Shown here piece by piece: positions 45,553 to 57,300 of a stretch of 64,000 bases of DNA. Position 1 is the stretch's first letter, and each line of letters opens with the position of its first letter. The stretch is from Archegozetes longisetosus (lineage: Eukaryota; Arthropoda; Arachnida; Sarcoptiformes; Trhypochthoniidae). Made by a program: the position numbers and the translations under genes. Under the pieces are notes generated by a model. That model had not been told where the DNA came from. It did not search any database and saw only the letters and a program-made list of their open reading frames with translations. The stretch is from NCBI GenBank assembly GCA_018873245.2, contig JAEMBT020000003.1, positions 8,513,843 through 8,577,842 on the forward strand. Direction: 5' to 3'.

Positions 45553-47223
45553 TTAATGATGGTGTTCGATTTCGTTCATATCTGCGTCACTTAGTTTCCA
45601 ATCGAATATTTGTGTATTTTCAATTAAATGTTGTCTCGTTGCAGACCGAGGTATTACAATCACATCCCTTTGAACCTGAAATCTCAGCATAACCTGCAGT
45701 AATAAAACTTAAATGGTAAAATATCTGGAAAGCGACGCGCGCGCAGTAAACGAATACATATATATTTTATAGGAACATATATATGTTCGAAATATATCGA
45801 ATATATAAACACATTAATATATTCGTCCAAATGCGTATTTGCGAAAAATCATAGTTGCGCGCTTAAATTACTAAGGAATATCATTGGTGTCAACACTTAA
45901 ATGATCATGAAAATCATAAAAATATCGTCGATCAGCACTGATATAATTATTGATTAGACAAGAAATATAACATTCCTTTAGTTTTTGGCGCAACGTTTGA
46001 CCAATACGACGTTGAACGACTGTATATTATTAAATGAACTTAAATTCGCGTTCTGTGCACATCTCTTTGCAGGCATTTTACCATCCAATTTTAATCTCAG
46101 CATTACTTGTACAACCATTTTGTTATAATGTGCTGCGATTTTCTTAAATAGTTCCTTATTCAGTTTATCATCTATACTACATTACCTGTGCTCCCGTTTT
46201 GTTATAGTGTGCCCCGATTTTCGTAAATAGGTCATTATTCACTTTATGTCCCGCACCCAAAGGACTGTATGAGGTTATCGTCATGTTATGCTCGTGACAA
46301 TATTTAATTATACCGTCTGATGGGTTAGTAGCATCCATTCCATTCTAAATATTGTTAAAACATTACTAAGTTATGCTATAAAATAAATTAAAAAAGCAAA
46401 AAGAGGTGTTCACTGTAACACACTACACCAAAACCTCCGTTTCATGAACTCTCCATATCGCAAAAATCTTCATAACGCGAACCATTCCTATACTTTCTTA
46501 TATTAAACTGACCTTCATAACGTGAAAACCTCCATATTGTGAACAAAAGTTTAGGACTATAATATGTTGACGATAATGAGGTTTTGGTGTAATACAAAAG
46601 TATAAATGAAATTAAATACCTGAAGATTTACGGGTTTGATTTTAGCAACTTTAAAAATCCTTGCCATATCATCTTCATGAAAGTTTGAAAGGCCAATGGA
46701 CTTTGTAAGTCCCTGTGCCACTGCGTCCTCAAGTCCTTTCCATGGTTCTTCAAAACCGACTTGAGTCCTGTGAATCAATTCCAGATCCACATATGTCAAA
46801 TTCAATTTTTCAGTGATTTTTTCACTACTTCTACAGTTTGACTTGCGCTTAGATTATCAACCGTTACTTTTGTTACAATAAAGAATTCTTCTCTCTTTGC
46901 TTTTCCCTCTTTAATCGCCTCATTAACGGCTTTTCCAATTTCTTCTTCATTACCATAATCATCTGAAGTATCAATATGACGATAACCGACATCAATCGCC
47001 TCTTTAACAGCGTTATATGCCGCTTCACCCCTCAATGTAAATGTCCCTAATCCAAGTAATGGCATTTCATGTCCATTGTTAAGTTTAAGGGTTGGGACTA
47101 AAAATGGGTCAAACAAAATATTATATGAAATATAAGAAAGTTAATCATAACGCGATACTTACTCTTTATAGCACATTCATAAATATGAAATGCAATCAAT
47201 AGTATTATAATTGATAATTTCAT
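45553..47223 (-). CDS. Secreted aldo-keto reductase, one frame break
   Basis: NAD(P)H-dependent reductase of carbonyl substrates. Exon 1 (47223-47163) encodes a signal peptide (MKLSIIILLIAFHIYECAIK), unusual for this normally cytosolic family. Exon 2 (47097-46620) starts TLKLNNGHEMPLLGLGTF and carries the catalytic set: Asp and Tyr in DTSDDYGNEEEIG, Lys in IVTKV, His in LELIHR, then GLSNF. Exon 3 (46344-46186) has TITSYSPLGAG and the HYNKTGAQ helix. Exon 4 (45693-45553) has VMLRFQVQRDVIVIPRSATR and ends EIEHHH. Length is about 279 residues, short of the usual 315 at the C-terminus. A 5-T run at 46806-46810 (6 expected) breaks the frame; indel error is likely. Confidence 0.82.
46035..46175 (-). 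pseudogene. Duplicated, intronless aldo-keto reductase exon fragment in the last intron
   Basis: Minus strand reads LFKKIAAHYNKMVVQ and runs straight into VMLRLKLDG, the sequence that in the gene is split by the intron between exons 3 and 4. The copy therefore joins two exons without the intron. It lies inside that same intron and decays after LDG. Confidence 0.7.
46426..46589. mobile_element. Small TA-flanked MITE in an intron of the reductase gene
   Basis: Inverted ends CACCAAAACCTC (left 46426) with the complement at 46578-46589, flanked by TA on both sides (46424-46425, 46590-46591). Internal ATAACGTGAA-type subrepeats. Pogo/Tc1-type MITE of 164 bp. Confidence 0.8.
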
Positions 47224-48200
47224 TGTTGTGAAAATTTCTTTAAACAATCTAAGAAACTACACTAAAACTACACTACCATTAAATTATACTTAAACTATAC
47301 TAAACTGACATTTTATATCTGCAGTGTTTCGTGTGATTAGGTAATGATTGATAAAATAACATGAGAATCGAAACACTTTTAACATTTCGCACTTGTGTAC
47401 CGTAAAATCATTTTATATTAATATGATTATTATAAATGGAAATTTTAGTACTTATGATATTTTAAGGAAAGGATTTATATTAGATATTATGATCAATTTT
47501 AGTACTATATATTTAGTTTCTTAATACCAAAAATTCAATTTTTAGTACTTAAAAAATTAACAAAAAATGAATATATTATTATTAACGGTCATAGATTATC
47601 CTTTATAATGTCATGTTATTTGTATTGGAAAAAAACTCGGATTTTCCTAAAAAATTCTATCTCTAAATTATCACGATATGTACTAAAAATTCTATTTCTA
47701 ATGATTATTAAATGATTACTTAAGAATCGGATATGACTAATATATTGCGAAAATGTTAAAATCCTGTTATGATAAAGTAATGATTATAAGCACTGGGAGG
47801 TAGATTCATAAGACGTAAACAAGTTATTATAATTATGAATAGAACATTTTTATTTTTAAGGAAAATCTATAAAAAAAATTATTGAGATTATAACTTCTAT
47901 TGTCGATGAGCATTTTACAAGGTCGTAACAGTATTGTTAAAATGATGTTAAATTTTATTTTTTTAATTTTTAAAATAAATTTTTACTTTTCCATACACTC
48001 TCTAGAATCGAAAAATAAAAAATATAATAACTGTACTGAACTATACTGTTAAACATTTTAACAGTAATTACTTTGCTGAACTTTAGAATGAGAAAAATTT
48101 ACTGAGAGTAATCGTTGAGAATTATTGCATGATATTGTATAATGTTGAATTGATAGTATATTGCCGTTTATCTAACTTTACCGCTCATTGTCGATATGTG
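47224..48200. other. Intergenic, upstream of the reductase gene
   Basis: AT-rich; no gene, element or clear promoter recognised. Confidence 0.4.
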
Positions 48201-48271
48201 TCTCTTCGATATATCTCATCAGAGTGCGGCATGCGTGGGGTATAATTACTTCTATCGAAAAAAGAAATATA

Positions 48272-49395
48272 CAGTCAACTCAAATCAAATCTTTCTCGGG
48301 AAAATCCTTATAACTTTTGATTTTCTTGTCCGATTTGAAGAATTTCAAAAGTATCTTGTTCTCTGAAAATGCTAATTTCTAAAAATATCAAAGAATCTTG
48401 GAAAATTCAAAAAGGTATATGCACAAACTCATTTCAAAATCGGACATCAAATTTCCAATAGAGAGCACATGCAAGTTTGAAAAACAGATTTTATTCAACT
48501 ATTCAAAAAAATTCAACCTGATAATTGTACAGAGTCAATTTAAAAGATTACTTGGGTTGTGACAAAATTTCAGAGATTTTGGAATTTCGATTATCAAAAA
48601 TGAATACAATATTGAACGCTATTTTTGTCAATTCTATTGAACCGTTTTATTCAAATTTGTTTACATTTAATTGATTTCATTTGAATTGAGTTGATTTCAA
48701 AAATGGCTTTTACAACCGATCCTACCTCCTTTGAGTCCTCTTGGCATTTTTTCCTCTCGTCCGTGAGACATTGATAAACAGCTCTTCTTCTTCATCGATA
48801 CGACACCACTATATAAATGTTGGTACACTTATTCCTTAAAATTTAAAATTAATTCAACAAAATTCTATTATCAAGATTAAGTTTCTTACCAACACTCCTC
48901 AAAATCACTGATTTTGGTTTTCCTTTTGCTTTTAATTTAATAAATTGTCGAAATTTCAACTCTCGTTCTTCAGTTGTAAAAGCCATTTTTGAAATCAACT
49001 CAATTCAAATGAAATCAATTAAATTTGAATAAAACGGTTCAATAGAATTGACAAAAATAGCGTTCAATATTGTATTCATTTTTGATAATCGAAATTCCAA
49101 AATCTCTGAAATTTTGTCACAACCCAAGTAATCTTTTAAATTGACTCTGTACAATTATCAGGTTGAATTTTTGAATAGTTGAATAAAATCTGTTTTTCAA
49201 ACTTGCATGTTCTCTATTGAAAATTTGATGTCCATTTTGAAATGAGTTTGTGCATATACCTTTTGAATTTTCAAGATTCTTTGATATTTTTAGAAATTAG
49301 CATTTTCAGAGAACAAGATACTTTTGAAATTCTTCAAATCGGACAAGAAAATCAAAAGTTATAAGGATTTTCCCGAGAAAGATTTGATTTGAGTT

Positions 49396-49399
<4 letters not shown>
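48272..49399. mobile_element. Palindromic Tc1-like element, second copy of the 31.4-kb family
   Basis: Starts CAGTCAACTCAAATCAAATC after TA and ends with the complement at 49399. Arms of about 440 bp (48272-48712, 48975-49399) form a huge hairpin. The 260-bp centre keeps only the transposase N-terminal coding part on the minus strand (RRIDEEEELFINVSRTRG). Internally deleted and non-autonomous. Confidence 0.85.

Positions 49400-49470
<71 letters not shown>
49400..49470. repeat. TA/TG microsatellite
   Basis: (TA)n followed by (TG)n of about 20 units, directly abutting the Tc1-like end. Confidence 0.95.
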
Positions 49471-49608
49471 ATATGTTTACTCGATCATGGAACAGACACC
49501 GCCACGGACGATTCTTTATCTTTATTATTTTGTATTATCCTTTAATATGTGTATTTTACTTGAATGTTTTATTTGACCATAACATATCTAAAACGTTCAA
49601 ACTAACAT

Positions 49609-50113
49609 ATACTGTCCGTTTTTTAAAAACTAAACTCAAATCCTTATAACAATTTTTCTTTATTATTACTCATGAATCAGAACTTTATAATGAGTAAGTT
49701 TAAAACATATAAAACAAAATTTGATCACTTAGTCACTGATTTTGAATTAAAAACACCATTAATCATAAAAATAATGTTCACAACAGAAGTCAGAATTTTT
49801 GTTTTGAAAACTATTTATTAACTAAATCTTGTGATAAAGTTAGAGCTGAATTTTATGAAAAATTTGGTAAAACTGGGCCGACCAATGCAACTATTTTTAG
49901 AATTGAATCAAATTTATTTTTACGTATATAGACTACTTTGTTGGATTACAGTTCTGAAATAAGCTTTGTAAGATTATAGTTCATTATTAAGGTTTATTTT
50001 CATACATTCAAATTTTGGTCAATGAGTAAGTGATTTCATTTTTGACTCACATTTTCAAAAGTAACAAAGTTTAACTGTAAAATCTGAGTTTAGTTTTTAA
50101 AAAAACGGACTGT
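49609..50113 (+). mobile_element. Mariner-like element remnant
   Basis: Ends read CTGTCCGTTTTTTAAAAACT on the left and the complement (CAGTCCG...) on the right, adjoining TA. Inside, from an ATG near 49690, two frames carry a transposase N-terminal DNA-binding piece (RIFVLKT, then KSCDKVRAEFYEKFGKTGPT). About 505 bp, internally deleted. Confidence 0.7.
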
Positions 50114-50575
50114 ATAACGCACACGGCGAGAGTACTCTAATGATACCCTACATATCGAAGTGAAGACAGTTATATAGGGTTAAAAAATCAAAGGTCATTA
50201 ACAGGTCCTAAGGCCTTTCGAGAGCATCAATGAGGTATCAATGAACTCAGCTCGACGAGATGATTCCAATGATATCCCATATGATAACTTTGAGGTGGGA
50301 TTTAAAGTAATAGGTCACATAGTAGGGTCAAAGGTCACTTTACAGGGTCAAACATGGTACCAATATTTTCAGCTCGGTGAGCTGAGTCCAATAATATATA
50401 GGTCGAGGGGGTAAGACCACTACGTCCAATTAACGAAATTTTTGGCCATATTGGTCATAGGGATGTCTCAATTGACCCATTCTTTATATATTCTTATAGT
50501 ACTCGAAGGGACCTTTCAAATGATATAGGTCTCGCCTTGCACCTCAGGGGGGCCAAAATGTGCATCTCCTTTGAA
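50114..50575. repeat. Second copy of the GTCAAAGGTCA-type repeat
   Basis: Shares GAACTCAGCTCGACGAG, CAGCTCGGTGAGCTGAGTCC and GGTCAAAGGTCA phrases with 43.0-44.8 kb. No ORF. Confidence 0.6.
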
Positions 50576-51380
50576 GATTTATATGTTTAATCAACAAATA
50601 AATCAATTAATTATGTAAACAATTTTTTATTGAGGCATAAATTGTTTATAACTTGAATGATGAGCAGATTTGCATTTAATTGCTTTAACATAAACTGCTG
50701 TTTAAACAGCTTTTTGAAAGTTATAATTTCTTATGAGTACATAACTTACAGTATTTTCAATTGAATTTGCATTAAACTTGAGTATTATATTAGGCACTTA
50801 TAACTAAACTTTTTAAGTTAAACATTTAATTAAGGCCAATATAAGTCAGTCTTAGTTATTGAAAAACAATTTGATAACAATCTGATATATTATAACAACT
50901 TTAACTTAAACTTTAACTTGGATTTTTAAACTCTCAAAAGTTTTATAACTAGATTTTGACTTTGAAATAAAGACCAATGACTGACTTGTTTAAGTTTGAA
51001 TCGCTATTAATAACTCAGTTACTTTTTAACATGAATTAATTCACATATGAATTCTTAAGAGACAGTTTGAGCATTTATTTAGTTATAATTATTAATTTCC
51101 TATTAATGAGAGAGTAAAATGAATAAAGAAAACAACTTTGATGATGAAAAGTGATCTCTCGAACAACTCATAAAAACTTTCTCATTGTACGCATGTTTTC
51201 ACACATTTAGTTTGCATTTAATTATTATTAGTATTTATAAGTTGTTTAATAAAATAAATGCCAAATAACAAATATATTAGTCTTGTGAGCAAAGAATGCG
51301 TACAATTTTCAATATTTTGAGTTACAATCAAATCATTACATTTGTAACAACCAATTGATTTAAATTGCATACAATTGCTT
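50576..51380. other. Twitchin 3' flank and UTR
   Basis: AT-rich, non-coding. A minus-strand AATAAA (plus TTTATT near 51074) may be the polyadenylation signal. Confidence 0.4.
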
Positions 51381-54300
51381 TCAGAGATCAGCTTCAGTTA
51401 TGACATTTAGTGAAAATGTTGCGCTCGATTCTCCAGTCTTGTCAGAAGCCTTAGCCGTGTATTGTCCAATATCTTCTAATTTAACTGATGGTAATGTAAG
51501 CGTAAACTTATTTTCATTAACTTTACTCATTTGATAAACGCTCGATTCTTCTATTGGTTTCGCGTCTTTAGTCCATTGAACTGTTAATTTGAATTCATTT
51601 TAATCAATTAATTGGAATTCTGTGAACAAAGTTCTAGTTTAATGTATTGAAAGCATACCTGATTTGGCTTCTCTAATAGTTTCTATAGTAAACGTAATCT
51701 TTGATCCTTCGTGAGTTGTGGTTGATTGTGGGAATACACTGATTCCAGGTCCTTTCGGTTCTTCGTTTGGCACTAAAATTTGAAAAGATTAGATTTTTCA
51801 TATTTTTATAACTTATTCGATATGCATTGTCTATGAGATAAGGCCTACCGTTGACGACAAGAGTGCAACTGCTAAACGCTTCTCCGCCGTCATTGAATGC
51901 CTCACAGGTGTAAATACCGGAATCTTCGGGGAATACTTCGGCAATTTCGAGGATATAGTCATCGCCTTCGTTTTTATATTTAAAATCGTTGCTCGATTTT
52001 ATTTCTTTGTCGTTGTGTAACCAAATCGTGTCGAATTTTGTCGGGGCTGTTGTTTAAAATACGTCGGTTAGTCACTAGTTAAGAAAATTTAAAACTTGCT
52101 GAAATTCGGCTCAAATACCTTTTATGGTACATTTCAAAGTGACAGATTGTCCATCGTTGGCTGATAAACTTTTTAAATGTTCTATAATTCGAGGTGGTTT
52201 TGATGCACCCTTCTCTCGTTTGGGCTTAGTTTCCATTGCTTTTAATTTAGAATAATTTATTCAATTAATAAACAAATCATTCATTAGTTCGAAAACGACT
52301 TACGAATAATAGTAAGTTTGCATTTCGTCGATTCTCTTCCTACTGAATTAGTTGCTACACATTCATATTCTCCTTCATCTTCGGGATAGACTTCATTGAT
52401 ATTGAGTGTGGCGACGCCGCTCTTATATTTCAAATCCATTATATCAGATGACGATAAAAGTGTTCCATTTTTAAACCATTCGACTTTAGGTTCGGGATCG
52501 CCTCTAACTTTTGTCTTTAGAGTCAGTGCTTCTCCGTCTTTGATTTTCAAATCTTTCAATTTTTCTACAAATTCTGGTGGAGTGAAGTCCTTGTCTTTTT
52601 CAGCTATTTTTACGAAAAAATACATTAGTTATAATGGATTGAAAGAAATTTTCAAACACAAGAAAACAATAGATTTGAAGTAAGCTTACCAGCAATTTCT
52701 TTGGTTCTAGTTCTGGAACTTGCAGAACTTGTTTGATCAGACTTTCCGTAAGGAAGTGTGGCTCTCTTTGAATCTTTTGCTAGAGGAGAGATGCTGCCTG
52801 TTGAATACTTGCTGAGTGCATGAGACGCTCCCGATAGAGTGGCTGAAGTTTTAGAGTCAGATTTGTATTTAGTGCTACTACTACTATAGCTCGACTGGTA
52901 TTTCGATGAGCTTTTGGTAGCACTATATGAAGAAGTATCTGTGTGGGACTGATATGAAGAATAAGATGATGAGTCATGTCTTTTAGATGTATAAGAGGAT
53001 GAGGATGTCCTTGTGTCTCTATAATCTCTCATATAAGTATCCATTGGAGGTATAGGTGATCTCGGAGTTGGTGTCGATATTCTAGTAGCACCGGGCGATA
53101 TGACCACTGGTGAATGACTCGGAACACCACGTTTTGCTATCAAATTCAGTATAGAATTAATGAACTGTTGAACTTTCAAATGTCATTAAAAGAATAGAAA
53201 CAATTCATACCTTCAACAATAACAGTACACGAAGTCTCAGCCTCGCCTAAATGATTGGATGCAAGGCATGTATACTTTCCGGCATCTTCTACTTTACACG
53301 AAGGTATATCCAGAGTGACGACTCCATCAGAGGAAGTCATAGTATATTCATGTTTACTCAATTCTCGTCCATCTTTAAACCATCTAATTTCAGGCCATGG
53401 TTTAGCGTTGAGACAACACAAAAGTTTGACTCCAATACCCACTTGAATAACACGTGCTCTTAATAGGAATGTGAAATGTGGCGCACAATCCTTCGGCTCT
53501 TCCCATAGAGGAGGTGGTGGTTCACGACGGCGTCGAACAGGTTCGTCCAAACGGACTTGTGGTAAATCTTTAGGCATTGGGTGGACATTCAAGAAAACTG
53601 GTTCTTCTCTGAATCCATAATGATTTTCAGCTCTTATTATATATTCTCCTCTGTCGTCTAATTTGCATCGGTTTATAACAAACGTGTAGTCACTATCCAT
53701 ATATCGTTTCATGAATTTGACGCTTTGTTTAAGTTCAGTGTTATCTCTATACCAGCTGACAGTCGGCGGTGCAGAAGCGATGACACGACACGTGAACTTC
53801 GCCGCTTGTCCTTCATATGCAAACGTTGAATGAGGTTTAATAACAAATCGCGGAACAGCTTCTCGTCTATCAAAGTAAAAGTCTTGAATTTTATATTTTT
53901 CTTCTTGTAGTTTTCGTAATGAACTATAATTAGCGATGTGTCCGATTGGTACTAGAGCTGAATGCCAAGTCGGATATTTGGCGCGAATCCTATCACGTAT
54001 TTTAATATAGTTTCTGTTTGGAATTGGTGTCGTCGGGATATCAGTGCCTTTCAGCCATTTATGTTCAAGACATTCGTGAGCTGTCATTCTCTTATCTTTA
54101 TTTCTAGTCAGTAATCGTTTGATAAAGTCTTTTGCTTCGTTAGAAACATTTTTGAAGGATTCTTCGTCGAAATCCCAGTCGCATGCCTTCACGTTCTGAA
54201 GTGTTTGGATATCATTTTCGCCCGCAAATGGTGACAAACCACTAAGTAATACATATGAAAGCACTCCAACGGCCCACATGTCTGTATAGAAGCCAACAGG

Positions 54301-57300
54301 TTCTCTCTCAACAATCTCCGGTGCCGCAAACTCTGCAGTTCCGGTCGATATCTTGACCACTTCGTGCGGATCTAATTTAGTCGCGAGTCCGAAATCTATA
54401 ATTTTAATATTGTTGCTGTCTTTCTTTTGACACATTATATTCTCTGGTTTGAGGTCCAAATGGATTATATTCTTTTCGTGCATGTGTTTCACTCCTTCAA
54501 TGATTTGTCTGACATAATGAGCTGCTTCTGCTTCCGACATACGATATCCTTCGTCAGTGATTCTTTCGAACAGTTCTCCGCCAGACATGAACTCATAAAT
54601 TAAGATCATTTCATCGTCGTCTTCAAAAGCATCGTGTAGTCGAATGAGTTTCTGGTGATGCAATTGATTCATAATATCGATCTCTTTTCTAATAATAGAT
54701 TTTTCGAGTGGATGTGACACTGGTATGAATTTGGCCGCAAATATACGCCCAGTTTTCTTTTCTCGACATCTGTGCACAACTCCAAAAGCACCTGTTCCTA
54801 TCTCTTCGAGTATATCATAATAATCATAAACTGATGATGTCTTTATATCAACCGTTAGTGGCACTGATTTTTCATACGCTTCAGAAACAAACTGATCATA
54901 ATTAGTGACTTTTCCTTCAGGCTTTCCTCTGATTTTGCGTCCATGTGCGTCGAATTCCCATCCCTTTCGTTTGTGTTTGTCCTTTTCACTCGGTTTTGTT
55001 GTTATCTTTTGTGTTATCTCTGAGGGTTCGCTTCTTCCAAATACATTTTCAGCAAAAACTCTAAACTCATAGTCTTTGTTTGGATTGAGTCCAGTAATTT
55101 GATGCAAAAGGAATCTGGTGTTACCACATCGGACCCAACTAGACATTGAGGGTTCTCTTTTCTCAATAACGTAGTTTGTTATAGTAGAGCCTCCGTCCCA
55201 AAGCGGTGCCTTCCACGATAGTGTCACATAGTCATCACCAATTGTTTCAACGATCGGGAAACGCGGCGGATCTGGTCTGTCACTGATCTGTACGTTGATA
55301 GTAGCCGTATCTATTCCTAATTCGTTTTCAGCAACGATACAATAGGGACCATTATCTAGTTTTGAGACATTTCTGATAACAAGAATGGCGTGTCTATCCT
55401 TAACAATCACATCGTAATGATCTCCTTTTTCAATTTCTTCTCCTTCCTTAGACCATTTAATCTTAGGCTTAGGATTACCAGTAAATGGTATTTTAATTGA
55501 CACATTTTCTCCTCTTTCAAAGCAGGCCAAATCTCTGAATCTCGGCGGAACGTTAATCTTTGGCGGTGTTTTGATGATAAGTTCAGCTCTTGAGGTTCGC
55601 GCACCACCTTTATTCACGGCACGGCACGCATATTCATCAGCATCTTCTCCATAAACATCAGATAAAGTGAGAGTATAAGTGTCTCCATCGCGAAGCATTG
55701 TATACTTTCCTCCATCATATATTTCTCGGGCTCCCTTATACCACGATATGTTCGGTTTTGGTACTCCAATTACAGTGCATGTAAACTGTGCGCTCTTATT
55801 CTCCACAGCCATGACTGTCCTGAGCGGCACAGTGAATTCTGGTGGTGTAGCTGCCTCAGGGTCTTTGATCTTCACTGATCCGGAGTTACTTGATGGTGGA
55901 CTAAGACCCGCCTCATTGACTGCAAATACTCTGAATTCATATTGTCGGTCTTCAATAAGATTTGAAATATTGATTTGTGTTGAGTGACAGAGAGCAACGT
56001 TAACCCTCTGCCAGGCAAGAGTTCCCACTTCTCTCTTGTCGATCAGGTATCCCTGTATTCTTGAACCTCCATCTGATTCTGGTTTATCCCAATGAAGATT
56101 AACGAAATCTCCTCCAACTTCTGTCACATTCGGTATTCCTGGAGCTGATGGTGGATCGAACGGCAATTTAGCGATGACCGGATTTTCTCCTTCTAGTGGT
56201 TCGCTCTGTCCGTTCTCATTGACTGCTATTACTCTAAACAGATATTCTCCGCCTTCTGTGAGACCCTGTACTGTGAATAATGTATCTCTACAGAAACTGG
56301 ATGCAGTTATCCATTGCGAATGACTCGTCTCTTTTCTTTCAACGATATAATGCGTTACTTTACATCCGCCATCATATTTCGGTGGTTTCCAAGCAATAGT
56401 TACCGAATTCTTTGCAATTTCAGGCACATCGAGAGGTCCGGTTGGCTTTCCGGGTAGTCCAGTCACAAACACACCGAAGGTAGCGTCTGCTTGTCCAGAC
56501 TCGTTCTTCACAATGATTTTATATTTTCCTTCATCACTCTTAAGCACCTCTCTAATGAAAATAATTACGTATTCATCAAATACAGTATACTTGAGATGAT
56601 CGCTTTCCTTCACTTCTAGTCCCTCTTTATAAAGAGTTACTTCGAAAGGACTCGAACCAGTGAAATATATTTTGATTTTTCCGTTATCGTGTTCGGGGAA
56701 ATAGACTTCATTTGGACAGCGAATGATTTGTGGCGGCGCTGCGATTCTTAACGAAGCGCTGCATTTGTCAGATCCCAATGCATTGTATGCTTCACAGGTA
56801 TAGTCAGCCTCGTCTGTATCCCAAACTTCATTGAAAATCAATTTGAAGACTCCCTCCTCAGTCTCAACAGATTTGATTCTTCCTCCAGGAATAAGTTCTC
56901 TTCCATTCTTAAACCAGCGAGCATTTGGTATGGGTTTACCGATAGCCTCACACTCTAATGTAATTTGTGACTTAAGATTTGTATTCTTATTGAATAGTTT
57001 TCTAACGAATTCAGGCTTAGCCCCTCCCGCTATCTCTTGTACTTTGACGGGTTGGCTCGTCACACAGGGCTCACTCTTACCAGCGTTATTTACAGCACTG
57101 ACTCTGAACTCGTACTCATTATTTTCAGTCAAATTAAGAACAGTGTATTCACAGTCAAGACATCCGTATTCATTAACTTTGATCCAATAGGTTCCACTGT
57201 ATTCTTTGCGCTCAACAATATATGCGCTAATCTTTGAGCCACCATCAGATCTCGGAGGTTCCCATTTGAGATCAACGTAACTCTTACCAACTTTAGTGAC

